Positions 23,366 through 30,922 of a DNA stretch of 37,042 nt are shown piece by piece; within the stretch, counting starts at the first letter, position 1, and each line of letters begins with the position of its first letter. Origin of the DNA: Bryobacterales bacterium (lineage in GTDB: Bacteria > Acidobacteriota > Terriglobia > Bryobacterales > Bryobacteraceae); the NCBI GenBank assembly GCA_003135055.1, contig PLDF01000509.1, positions 1 through 37,042 on the forward strand, written 5' to 3'. The notes under the pieces were generated by a model. That model saw only the letters and a list, made by a program, of their open reading frames with translations. It ran no database searches and had not been told where the DNA came from. A program made the position numbers and the translations under genes.

Positions 23366-23470
23366 AGCGCTCACTGGGAAGATTCCCTCGCCGCTTCTAC
23401 TCCTACCGGAACTCCATGTAGTTCCCGTCGCCGCCCGGTTCTATGTAGGGTTCGCCGAACTCTCCGGACT
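23366..23470. repeat. Diverged direct repeat, left copy (3' end of the 24146 gene)
   Basis: Matches about 24113-24213 with scattered differences and a small indel. On the minus strand it still reads ESGEFGEPYIEPGGDG then a stop at 23403, like the end of the intact gene at 24146 (ESGEFGEPYIVLGGDG). It joins mutS2-like sequence at about 23470, at a shared CTCG. Confidence 0.75.
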
Positions 23471-23560
23471 CGACCGCGCCACAATGGCCACTGCAAGCCG
23501 CGTACGCATCGCGTAGCAGCGGCAGAACGGCATCGTGGAATTGCGGCGGCAAGCGTAGCA
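23469..23560 (+). pseudogene. Diverged mutS2 3'-end remnant
   Basis: 23469-23511 aligns to mutS2 22018-22060 with five differences in 43 bases: one codon replaced and two silent third-position changes. A second piece near 23530-23547 (ATCGTGGAATTGCGG) matches the very end of mutS2 (ATCGTGGAATTACGG). About 85 bases between them are missing. It has the same orientation as mutS2 and lies 1.3 kb behind it. Confidence 0.75.
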
Positions 23561-23583
23561 CCCCGCTCTGTATACTGGGAACG

Positions 23584-23819
23584 TTGCCGCCAGTTCTTCG
23601 ATCCGGCCATACCGGTTTTTCTTCTACTCGGCGGATCGAGATGAACCGCCCCATATCCACGTGGAGCGGGAGCAGTCCGAGGTCAAGTTCTGGCTCGGTC
23701 CAGTACGCCTGAAATGGAGTTACGGTTTTGCGCGAATCGAACTTCGGCGAATCGTGGCTCTAGTCGGATAGCACAAGGAGCTTTTGGTGAGGGCGTGGCA
23801 TGAGTTTTTCGGGAACTGA
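23584..23819 (+). pseudogene. DUF4160-type gene, frameshifted and with a stop
   Basis: TTG 23584 begins LPPVLRSGH; loss of one base near 23610 moves the frame to YRFFFYSADRDEPPHIHVER and KFWLGPVRLKWSYGFARIEL, the DUF4160 signature. An in-frame TAG at 23769-23771 then interrupts VALVG-HKELLVRAWHEFFG before the natural stop at 23817-23819. Two independent lesions make it dead. It overlaps the intact DUF2442 gene by 20 bases, the usual adjacency of these two families, which are often suspected to form a toxin-antitoxin-like pair. Confidence 0.8.
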
Positions 23820-24099
23820 ACTCAGGGAAACACTTGCTCAGGGCGTGACGGCGAGCGACGAAGCGCTGACCGTCGATCTGGCCGATGGCAGGACGATCGC
23901 AGTCCCACTGGCGTGGTTCCCGCGTCTGACGCACGGATCGCCGGCGGAGCGAGCCAACTGGCGCCTCATTGGCGCCGGCGCCGGCATTCACTGGCCGGAG
24001 TTGGACGAGGACATCAGCGTGGAGAGCCTCCTGAAGGGCTGGCGGTCCGGTGAAAGCCATGAGTCCCTTCGGCGCTGGCTTCTCACGAGGCGGAAATGA
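23800..24099 (+). CDS. DUF2442-domain protein
   Basis: A 99-residue soluble protein with the DUF2442 pattern: ALTVDLADGRTIAVPLAWFPRL, ANWRLIGAGAGIHWPELDED and SVESLLKG. Function is unknown; the family commonly sits next to DUF4160 genes, as here. The partner at 23584 is broken, so this is probably an orphan. It starts at ATG 23800 inside the partner's 3' end. The pair is bracketed by diverged direct repeats (23366-23470 and about 24113-24213). Confidence 0.8.
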   Translation: MSFSGTELRETLAQGVTASDEALTVDLADGRTIAVPLAWFPRLTHGSPAERANWRLIGAGAGIHWPELDEDISVESLLKGWRSGESHESLRRWLLTRRK

Positions 24100-24112
24100 A
24101 ACAGTCCAACTG

Positions 24113-24213
24113 GCCGCGCTCACTTGGAAGATTCTCCCTCGGCCTCTATCGGAATTCCAGATCCTTCCCATCGCCGCCCAGCACTATGTAAGGTTCGCCG
24201 AACTCTCCGGACT
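24113..24213. repeat. Diverged direct repeat, right copy
   Basis: The counterpart of 23366-23470; here it is the 3' end of an intact minus-strand gene plus about 30 bases beyond its stop. Confidence 0.75.
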
Positions 24214-24475
24214 CGGTACGCATTCTAAGTCCCCACGAGCCGCCGGTGATCAGATAGCAGTTCCCATCGCCCGAATCGTCGATCGGCGACGCCATCGCCG
24301 CACACTGCTCGCCGCCTTCGTCGAGGCCGGTGATGTCGCACCAAACCGCCGCGCCATCCCGCGCCACCCGCACCCGCTTCACTTCGCGCGGCGGCGCTTT
24401 CGGCTGAAAGACGAGCCCATCCATGGCGTCGCAATTCGGGTTCTCGTCGATTTGAATGAAAATGGCCGGCTCCAT
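24146..24475 (-). CDS. Small hypothetical protein
   Basis: A 109-residue soluble protein that I do not recognise. It starts MEPAIFIQIDENPNCDAMDG, has a beta-rich middle (VKRVRVARDGAAVWCDITGLDE, GDGNCYLITGGSWGLRM) and ends GEFGEPYIVLGGDGKDLEFR. Three cysteines are present and there is no signal peptide. A partial copy of its 3' end lies at 23366-23470, so the locus has been rearranged. GGAAG lies 9 bases before the ATG. It is divergent from moxR, with 86 bases between them for both promoters. Confidence 0.6.
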   Translation of the reverse strand: MEPAIFIQIDENPNCDAMDGLVFQPKAPPREVKRVRVARDGAAVWCDITGLDEGGEQCAAMASPIDDSGDGNCYLITGGSWGLRMRTESGEFGEPYIVLGGDGKDLEFR

Positions 24476-24561
24476 GGCGTGACTTCCATCCTACCGGATT
24501 CGCATGGATGCGATCGGATGCGATCGGGGCAAGCTGAAGCCGGCCCCGCCATTCTAGTATC

Positions 24562-25554
24562 ATGAAAAGAATGGCCCAGCGGGAACTAACGGTTGCCTCT
24601 ACCGCCGCATTCTCGCCGCGGCTGATGGGCAAGCTGGCCGAGCTCGAGTCCGCCGTCGGCCTGGCGATTCGCGGCAAAGCCGAAGTCGTCCGCATGTCGC
24701 TGGTCGCTCTGCTGGCGCGTGGGCACCTGCTCATCGAAGACGTGCCCGGGGTAGGGAAGACCACTCTGGCCCAGGCGTTGGCCCGCTCGGTCTCGTGCCG
24801 TTTTCACCGTTTGCAATTCACCAGCGATATGCTCCCCAGCGACGTTCTGGGCGTGACCATCTACAACATGCAGTCGGAAACCTTCGAATTCAAGCCGGGC
24901 CCCATTTTCACCAATTTTCTGCTGGCCGATGAGATCAACCGCACCACGCCGAAGACGCAGTCCGCTCTCCTCGAGGCCATGAATGAGGGGCAGGTAACCA
25001 TCGATGGCCACTCGCACTCGCTGCCCCGGCCTTTCATGGTGATCGCCACGCAGAATCCGGTGGAGCATCATGGCACGTATCCGCTGCCGGAATCGCAGCT
25101 CGACCGGTTCCTCATGCGCCTGCGCATCGGCTACCCGGACGCCGCCAGCGAGCGCGAGATTCTGCGCAGCTCCGAGCCTCGTCACCCGCTTCCGGCGCAC
25201 TCCGGCCCCACCGCCGAAGATATGGTCCAGTTGCAGGAAGCCGTGAGCGGCGTCGGCGTGGAAGACTCGCTGGTGGATTACATGCTCGCCATCGTGGAGC
25301 GCACGCGCAACAACGAAGCTCTGGCCCTGGGCGTGAGCCCTCGCGCCTCGCAGGCGCTCTACCGCGCGGTGCAGGCGCTGGCGCTCGTCGAAGGGCGGGA
25401 ATACGCCATTCCGGACGACGTGAAACGCCTGGCCGGACCGGTGTTCGCGCATCGCGTGGTGATCGACACGCGCACTACGCTCGCCCCCAGAATCGCCGGC
25501 GCTGGCGAGCGCATCATCGCAGAGATTCTCAGCCAGGTGGAAGTTCCACTCTAG
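24562..25554 (+). CDS. MoxR-family AAA+ ATPase
   Basis: A 330-residue AAA+ ATPase of the MoxR/RavA group, chaperone-like proteins that help mature metal- or cofactor-dependent complexes. Walker A is GVGKTTLAQALA in IEDVPGVGKT, Walker B is LLADEINRTTPKTQSALLEAM, sensor 1 is VIATQNPVEHHGTYPLPESQLDRF, and SPRASQALYRAVQALAL is the C-terminal lid. The usual partners (DUF58 and von Willebrand A proteins) do not follow; a YchF-like gene lies 12 bases downstream instead. ATG 24571 is an alternative start. Confidence 0.92.
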   Translation: MKRMAQRELTVASTAAFSPRLMGKLAELESAVGLAIRGKAEVVRMSLVALLARGHLLIEDVPGVGKTTLAQALARSVSCRFHRLQFTSDMLPSDVLGVTIYNMQSETFEFKPGPIFTNFLLADEINRTTPKTQSALLEAMNEGQVTIDGHSHSLPRPFMVIATQNPVEHHGTYPLPESQLDRFLMRLRIGYPDAASEREILRSSEPRHPLPAHSGPTAEDMVQLQEAVSGVGVEDSLVDYMLAIVERTRNNEALALGVSPRASQALYRAVQALALVEGREYAIPDDVKRLAGPVFAHRVVIDTRTTLAPRIAGAGERIIAEILSQVEVPL

Positions 25555-25566
25555 ATCGCTCCCCAT

Positions 25567-26640
25567 ATGAAGACAGCCATTATCGGCCTGCCCATGGTAG
25601 GCAAGACCTCGTTGTTCACGATTCTCACCGGCGTCCATCAGGAAACGCGCATCGGTTCCACGGTGGCGCGTACCGGCGTGGCCAAGGTGCAGGATGACCG
25701 CCTCGACGCGTTGGCGAAGCTCTTCGAGCCGCCCAAAGTGACGCACGCGACGGTGGAATTCGTGGACATGCCCTCTATCTCGAAGGAGAATCTGCGCGAC
25801 CCCGGCTATATGGCCAGCCTGCGCGTCGCCGACGCTTTCGCGCACGTGCTGCGCCTGTTCGCGGACGAAACAGTGCCGCACGAGAAGGGTTCGGTGGACC
25901 CGTTGCGCGATCTGGAGGACGTCGAGACCGAGTTGATGCTCAGCGATCTGGTGGTGGTGGAGAAGCGCATGGAGCGGCTCGACAAAGATCGCAAAAGGGT
26001 AAAGAATCCGGAATTCGACCGCGAGTTTGAGCTGCTCGAAAAATGTAAAGCCGCGCTCGAGGAGAACCATCCGCTGCGCCAATTGGAAATCGACGCCGAC
26101 GATGAGAAGCGTCTCCGCGGATTTCAGTTTCTTTCGCAGAAGCCGATGCTCTATGTGTTGAATCTGGGCGAGGCCGATGCCGGCGCGCTGCGCGACCGCG
26201 AGCGGGAGTACTCCGAAGGCGCGCTGGCCGGGCGGCGCAACACCGGCGTGACCGCGGTATGCGGCAAGGTGGAAGCGGAGCTCGCCGAGTTGCCGCGCGC
26301 GGAGCAGGCCGAGTATCTGGCCAGTTACGGCTTGCGGGAATCGGGCCTGGAGCGGCTCATTTCCGCCACCTACTCGCTGCTGGGCCTGATGAGTTTTCTC
26401 ACCGCGGGCGAAGACGAATGCCGCGCCTGGACCATTCCCATGAACAGTCCGGCGGTGAAAGCGGCCGGCGCCATCCATTCCGATTTCGAGAAGAAGTTCA
26501 TCCGCGCGGAAGTAGTGAACTGGAAGTCCTTGGTGGACCTGGGCGGCTACGCCGGCGTGCGCGAGAAGGGCTTGCTGCGGCTGGAGGGCAAGGAGTACGT
26601 GGTGAAGGATGGCGATGTATTGGTGATCCGCCACGGTTAG
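25567..26640 (+). CDS. Divergent YchF/OLA1-like P-loop protein with TGS domain
   Basis: A 357-residue protein of the YchF/OLA1 group. The P-loop is GLPMVGKTSLF, where the family has GxPNVGKST. The G3 region reads VDMPSISKE instead of the usual VDxxG. The G4 site is NLGEAD, with Glu in place of the GTPase NKxD Asp; YchF proteins likewise have NxxE and prefer ATP. A coiled coil follows (about 120-175), and the C-terminal TGS domain is well kept: ECRAWTIPMNSPAVKAAGAI, FIRAEVVNW and GLLRLEGKEYVVKDGDVLVI. This is probably a second, specialised paralogue rather than the housekeeping YchF. Its start is 12 bases after moxR. Confidence 0.85.
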   Translation: MKTAIIGLPMVGKTSLFTILTGVHQETRIGSTVARTGVAKVQDDRLDALAKLFEPPKVTHATVEFVDMPSISKENLRDPGYMASLRVADAFAHVLRLFADETVPHEKGSVDPLRDLEDVETELMLSDLVVVEKRMERLDKDRKRVKNPEFDREFELLEKCKAALEENHPLRQLEIDADDEKRLRGFQFLSQKPMLYVLNLGEADAGALRDREREYSEGALAGRRNTGVTAVCGKVEAELAELPRAEQAEYLASYGLRESGLERLISATYSLLGLMSFLTAGEDECRAWTIPMNSPAVKAAGAIHSDFEKKFIRAEVVNWKSLVDLGGYAGVREKGLLRLEGKEYVVKDGDVLVIRHG

Positions 26641-26787
26641 AGTCGTGGGGTGGGCCCACATGGGGCACATGGCCTGCGCACCCCAAGCCAAGCCATTCCT
26701 GGCGTTCACCCGGGTCACAAGCCCGCCCACAAAAAACCTGGAAGAATCTCCACCCTTCATTCGTCCAAAGCGAGTAACCTGATCACG

Positions 26788-27354
26788 ATGGTGCTGGAAG
26801 GTTCGGAGCGGGAACTCGTCGAAGCATGCCGGCGCGGAGAGCGCGAAGCCTTTCGCGCGCTGTTCGAAATCTACCGCGACCGTGTTTATTCCATCGCGCT
26901 CCGCTACTCCGGCGATGAAACCGCCGCCATGGATATAGCGCAGGATACGTTCCTGAAGCTCTTCGCCTCCATTCATCAGTTCCGTGGCGATGCGGCTTTT
27001 CAAACCTGGATTTACCGGTTGGTGGTCAACAGTTGTTTCGATCATAAGCGCCGCGCGCGCCGCCTGGTTCCGCTGGCGGCGGGCTTCCTGGCCACGTTGC
27101 GCGCCTCGGCCGACAGTCTGGCCGATCTGTTGCGCTCTGAGGTCCGCACCAGCGTGCGCACGGCGGTGGACCGGCTCTCGCCCGCGCTGCGCATGGTGAT
27201 CGTGCTGCGCTACACCGAGGCGTTATCGTATGAGGAGATCGCGGCGGTGCTTGGATGCTCGCAGGGGACCGTGGCATCGCGCCTGAATCGCGCGCACAAG
27301 GCGCTGGGGCGGCGGCTTTCGCACCTGGCAAATGAGGGGAACAGGCATGTCTGA
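26788..27354 (+). CDS. ECF-type RNA polymerase sigma factor
   Basis: A 188-residue sigma-70 family regulator with only regions 2 and 4. Region 2: AFRALFEIYRDRVYSIALRY, AAMDIAQDTFLKLFASIHQF and AFQTWIYRLVVNSCFDHKRR. Region 4: LSPALRMVIVLRYTEALSYE, EIAAVLGCSQGTVASRLNRA. The start is ATG 26788, since the longer frame from 26650 has no similarity upstream. The next gene overlaps its end by eight bases and codes for a one-pass membrane protein, the usual place for an anti-sigma factor. Confidence 0.93.
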   Translation: MVLEGSERELVEACRRGEREAFRALFEIYRDRVYSIALRYSGDETAAMDIAQDTFLKLFASIHQFRGDAAFQTWIYRLVVNSCFDHKRRARRLVPLAAGFLATLRASADSLADLLRSEVRTSVRTAVDRLSPALRMVIVLRYTEALSYEEIAAVLGCSQGTVASRLNRAHKALGRRLSHLANEGNRHV

Positions 27355-27616
27355 ATGGCTCGAATTGGAATTGGCTCACCGCTTGGCCCCTGTGCAAGCG
27401 CCGGAGCGGTTGTGGCATTTGGTCCAAACACCGGGCCCATTGGCGAACCCGCGCCGGCGCCCGGTGAAGACCGTTCTGCTGCTGGCGGCCGCCGCGGCGG
27501 CATCGGTATGGGTGGCCGCGGCTTGGCGCCCTGAAGCCAGAAACGTCCGAACAATCAGCTTGAGCGCAAACCCGGTAGAATCCCACGCAGCCTGCAGAAG
27601 CTGCCACGCCGACTAG
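27347..27616 (+). CDS. Small membrane protein with C-terminal CXXCH, candidate anti-sigma partner
   Basis: An 89-residue protein overlapping the sigma gene. Residues 1-40 are cytoplasmic and helical (MSEWLELELAHRLAPVQAPE), residues 41-60 are one membrane segment (VKTVLLLAAAAAASVWVAAAW), and a short tail ends in ACRSCHAD. C83, C86 and H87 make a CXXCH motif, which on the outer face would suit covalent heme; a zinc or redox role is also possible. Position suggests it holds the sigma factor at the membrane. The classical HxxxCxxC zinc motif is absent. A REP-like repeat begins on the base after its stop, so the original C-terminus may have been longer. Confidence 0.65.
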   Translation: MSEWLELELAHRLAPVQAPERLWHLVQTPGPLANPRRRPVKTVLLLAAAAAASVWVAAAWRPEARNVRTISLSANPVESHAACRSCHAD

Positions 27617-27650
27617 GTAGCGCCGGCGGTCTTGCCGCCGGTGTTTGTGC
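27617..27650. repeat. REP-like repeat family 3, copy 2
   Basis: GTAGCGCCGGCGGTCTTGCC and onward to 27650, with CCGGCGG/CCGCCGG arms. It directly abuts the stop of the preceding gene. Identical over 34 bases to 29615-29648. Confidence 0.85.
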
Positions 27651-27686
27651 GCTCGCATTTCCGTGATCGAGACTCGTCGGCTCCAC

Positions 27687-29618
27687 ATGCCCGACCATGG
27701 GCGAAGCCCAACCAAGCCTTACCATAGTCACTTGGTGACTCCGCCCAATTCCGCAAAACAAGACCGCAACCTAGCCGCCATCGGCCTCTTCCTCATCGGC
27801 TGTTACTTCTTCCGCCTCACCCGCCACGCGCTAAGCACCGGCTTCAGCAGCGACGATCTGATGAACCTGCACCGCTCCTGGTACTTTCCGCTCCGAGCCC
27901 TGATCAAGGCCAATCTGCTGTTTTTCCTGCCCTCCGATTTCGGACGCCCCATAGGCAGCCTTTGGTATCGCTCTATCTTCTATTTCGCGGGTTTCCATGG
28001 CGCTCTGTTCCACGCCGCCGGCCTGGCCATCCTGCTCGCCAACATCTTTCTGACCTACGCCGTTGCGCGGCGGCTCAGCGGCTCCAGGCTGGCGGCGCTC
28101 GCGGCGGCGCTTCTTCTGAGTTACGAACGGCGCTGGACGCCGCTCTATTTCAATACCGGCTACATCTACGACGTGCTCTGTTACTTCTTCACCTTCGCCG
28201 CGCTGCTGTGGTATATCGCCATCCGCCAGAAGAACCGTGCGCCCGGAATCGCCGCCAGCGCCGCGCTGCTGGCTCTCTTCGTCTGCGCTCTGAATTCGAA
28301 GGAAATGGCGATTGCGCTGCCGGCCGTATTGGCGCTCTACGAGCTGCTCTACGGATTGCTCAATGGGCCGCGCCGCTCTGTGCGCTTGATAGCGATCACC
28401 GGCGTAATGACAATCGCGTTCATGGTGGGCAGAGCCGGGTCGTTGGTTTCGAACCCAGCCTACCGTCCCGAAATCGGCTTGACTCGATTCATGGCAACTA
28501 CTAGCCACTTCCTGAACGAAATCTTCGTGCTGAATGGCTGGTTCGCTCCTCCCCTCACGCTGGCATTCTGCGGAACGCTTCTCGTCGTCGCATTAGCCGC
28601 GAAATCGAGGCCGCTGATCTTCGCGTGGGCGTTCACGGCGATCACCGCCCTTCCCATCGCGTTTCTGCCGCCACGGGACGGACCGCAATACTACATCCCA
28701 TTCTTCGGCTGCGCGCTGTATGCAGGCTGCGCGATTTCGGGCATCGCCGCCAGTTTGCGCCACATCGTCCAAACGCCGCGCCTCACTTTCCAAACGTTGC
28801 GCGGCATTGGCCAAACGCTGCGCGGCGCTGTCCAAACGTCGCCTTACTGGGCGGAGCGCGCCGTGGCGGCGTGCCTGCTGCTTGCCATCGCGTGGCCACT
28901 CTACACGTATTACAAGAAAGTGGGAATGAGCGGCGTCGTCAGCATGACCGTGGAATCGCCAGAGTGGATGTCCCTCGCCGCCCAAATGCGCGCCTTGCGT
29001 CCGACTCTACCTCCCGACGCGCGCTTGCTCTTCCTCGACGACCCGATGCTGCCTGACGTCTACGACATGGATTTCCTGGTGCGTTTGACCTATCGCGACC
29101 GCAGCCTGACAGTGGATCGCGCGAAGACCATGCCGCAGCGCCCGTCCCCGCGCCAGATGCAGGGGTACGATGCCGTGTTCGATTATCGCTCGGGGAAATT
29201 GACCGAACTCCCGCAGCCGGCGGTGGCGATTCATCCGGCCATCCTGGAATTCTTCGACGGCGATTGGCAGGTCATTAGCGCTAACCACCCCGCGCATCCC
29301 GGCGACCACATCATCGCAAAAGCGGCGGACCTGGGACCGACGGACCCGGAAGTTCCCCCCGGAGAAGCATTCCCTCACAGTCCGCTTGCGGAATCGATTC
29401 TGCGCCCCAACTTGCGCGTGAATGGGCGTCGGGCGGAGGTCCCGCAGCACCTTGGCTCGCCCGGCGAAGTGAACATTTACCGTTTCGATTTCCGCATTCC
29501 GCCGCAAACCGAAGCGGGGATGGCGCAGGTGCAATTGACTGTCGGCGGACACAGCGCGCCCCCCGCGGCCCTCTTGGTAACGCCGGCGGTCTTGCCGCCG
29601 GTGCCTGTGCATCGGTAG
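27687..29618 (+). CDS. GT-C-like multi-pass membrane protein with TIGR03437-like C-terminal domain
   Basis: A 643-residue membrane protein. About ten hydrophobic segments occupy residues 25-410, with the first loop carrying FSSDDLMNLHR; an acidic pair in this loop is typical of lipid-linked-sugar glycosyltransferases (GT-C fold). This supports transfer of a sugar to a protein or lipid on the outer face, but the call is tentative. A soluble part follows (about 415-640). Its end, RVNGRRAEV, IYRFDFRIPPQTEAGMAQVQ and LTVGGHSAPPAALL, resembles the TIGR03437 domain common in Solibacter-type proteins. The last residues (VTPAVLPPVPVHR) and the stop come from dispersed repeats. The start is uncertain; ATG 27687 is the first sensible one. 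Confidence 0.65.
   Translation: MPDHGRSPTKPYHSHLVTPPNSAKQDRNLAAIGLFLIGCYFFRLTRHALSTGFSSDDLMNLHRSWYFPLRALIKANLLFFLPSDFGRPIGSLWYRSIFYFAGFHGALFHAAGLAILLANIFLTYAVARRLSGSRLAALAAALLLSYERRWTPLYFNTGYIYDVLCYFFTFAALLWYIAIRQKNRAPGIAASAALLALFVCALNSKEMAIALPAVLALYELLYGLLNGPRRSVRLIAITGVMTIAFMVGRAGSLVSNPAYRPEIGLTRFMATTSHFLNEIFVLNGWFAPPLTLAFCGTLLVVALAAKSRPLIFAWAFTAITALPIAFLPPRDGPQYYIPFFGCALYAGCAISGIAASLRHIVQTPRLTFQTLRGIGQTLRGAVQTSPYWAERAVAACLLLAIAWPLYTYYKKVGMSGVVSMTVESPEWMSLAAQMRALRPTLPPDARLLFLDDPMLPDVYDMDFLVRLTYRDRSLTVDRAKTMPQRPSPRQMQGYDAVFDYRSGKLTELPQPAVAIHPAILEFFDGDWQVISANHPAHPGDHIIAKAADLGPTDPEVPPGEAFPHSPLAESILRPNLRVNGRRAEVPQHLGSPGEVNIYRFDFRIPPQTEAGMAQVQLTVGGHSAPPAALLVTPAVLPPVPVHR
29577..29610. repeat. REP-like repeat family 3, copy 3
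   Basis: GTAACGCCGGCGGTCTTGCC and onward. It lies inside the 3' codons of the membrane protein and is followed after four bases by copy 4. Confidence 0.85.
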
Positions 29619-29648
29619 CGCCGGCGGTCTTGCCGCCGGTGTTTGTGC
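29615..29648. repeat. REP-like repeat family 3, copy 4
   Basis: Identical over 34 bases to 27617-27650. Its first TAG (29616-29618) is the stop codon of the membrane protein. Confidence 0.85.
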
Positions 29649-29671
29649 CCCGCTCGTGAGACACTGATTCC

Positions 29672-30868
29672 GTGCGCGTACTCGTAGCCGATAAGTTCGA
29701 AAAGTCCGGCCTGGAAGGCTTAGCCGCCGCCGGATGCGAAGTGTCCTATCAGCCAACCGCCAAGGACGCCGCACTCGCGATCGCGGTGCATCAGTTCCAG
29801 CCCGAAGCGCTGGTGGTCCGCTCTGCCAAGGTCTCCGAAGCCGCACTGGCCGCAGGCTCGCTTAAGCTGGTGGTGCGCGCCGGCGCCGGATACAACACCA
29901 TCGACGTAGCGGCCGCATCCCGCCGCGGCATCTATGTGTCGAATTGCCCGGGGAAAAATTCCGTCGCCGTAGCGGAGTTGGCGTTCGGGTTGATTCTGGC
30001 GCTCGACCGCCGCATTGCCGACAACGTTGCCGCGCTGCGTCAGGGCCAGTGGAACAAGGGCGAATACTCGAAGGCGCGCGGCGTTTTCGGGCGCACGTTG
30101 GGGCTGATCGGGCTGGGGCAGATCGGCCGTGAAATGCTTCCGCGCGCGAAAGCCTTTGGCCTGCGGGTGGCGGCGTGGAGCCGCAGCCTAACGCCGGAAC
30201 AGGCTGAGGAATGGGGCATCGAGCATAAGGCATCGCCGGCGGAAGTGGCCGCGGCTTCCGATATCGTCAGCGTACATGTCGCGCTCAACGCGCACACGCG
30301 CGGCCTTCTGGGCGCGGCGTTCTTCGATGCCATGAAGCCGGGCAGCTGCTTCATCAATACCGCGCGCGCCGAGGTGATCGACCAGGACGCGCTGAAGCGC
30401 GCCATCGAGGGACGCGGCATTCGCGCCGCGCTCGACGTGTTCGCCAACGAGCCGGCGGGCGGCGCCGGCGAATTTACGGACGAGATCGCAAAGCTGGTCT
30501 ATGGCACGCACCACATCGGAGCGTCGACGGATCAGGCGCAGGAGGCCATCGCGGCCGAGACCGTCCGCATCGTACGAACGTTCAAGGAGACCGGCAAGGT
30601 TCCAAACGTGGTGAACCTCGCCAAACAGACTCCCGCGACATGCGCGCTGATTGTGCGCCATCTCGACCGTCCGGGCGTGCTGGCCAGCGTGCTCGACTTG
30701 ATTAGCGGCGCACGCATCAACGTGCAGGAAATGGAAAACATCGTCTTCGAGGGCGCGGAAGCGGCGGTGGCGCGAATTCATCTGGAAACGGAGCCCGGAG
30801 CGGCTGTTTTAGAGCAAATTGGCGCTTCGAACCCCGATATTCTTGAAGCCAGTCTGATCAAATTCTAA
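29672..30868 (+). CDS. D-3-phosphoglycerate dehydrogenase-like protein with ACT domain
   Basis: A 398-residue D-isomer 2-hydroxyacid dehydrogenase, most like SerA, which starts serine synthesis from 3-phosphoglycerate with NAD. The substrate domain has VVRAGAGYNTIDVAAASRRG. The Rossmann nucleotide site is LGLIGLGQIGREMLPRAKAF. The active-site Arg lies in INTARAEVID, Glu in LDVFANEP and His in YGTHHIGAST. Residues about 325-398 form an ACT domain (ALIVRHLDRPGVLASVLDLI), probably for feedback control by serine. The start is GTG 29672, just behind two repeat copies. A related 2-hydroxyacid substrate cannot be excluded. Confidence 0.9.
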   Translation: MRVLVADKFEKSGLEGLAAAGCEVSYQPTAKDAALAIAVHQFQPEALVVRSAKVSEAALAAGSLKLVVRAGAGYNTIDVAAASRRGIYVSNCPGKNSVAVAELAFGLILALDRRIADNVAALRQGQWNKGEYSKARGVFGRTLGLIGLGQIGREMLPRAKAFGLRVAAWSRSLTPEQAEEWGIEHKASPAEVAAASDIVSVHVALNAHTRGLLGAAFFDAMKPGSCFINTARAEVIDQDALKRAIEGRGIRAALDVFANEPAGGAGEFTDEIAKLVYGTHHIGASTDQAQEAIAAETVRIVRTFKETGKVPNVVNLAKQTPATCALIVRHLDRPGVLASVLDLISGARINVQEMENIVFEGAEAAVARIHLETEPGAAVLEQIGASNPDILEASLIKF

Positions 30869-30922
30869 TCGAATATTTGTACGCCATGCGCCATCGGTCT
30901 TCGGTAGACTCTTAGAACGGTT

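Noticed and set aside
24586..27045. Minus-strand open frame of 819 codons
   Set aside because: It lies antisense to moxR and the YchF-like gene, whose motifs are unambiguous; its composition is His/Arg-rich as expected for a high-G+C shadow.
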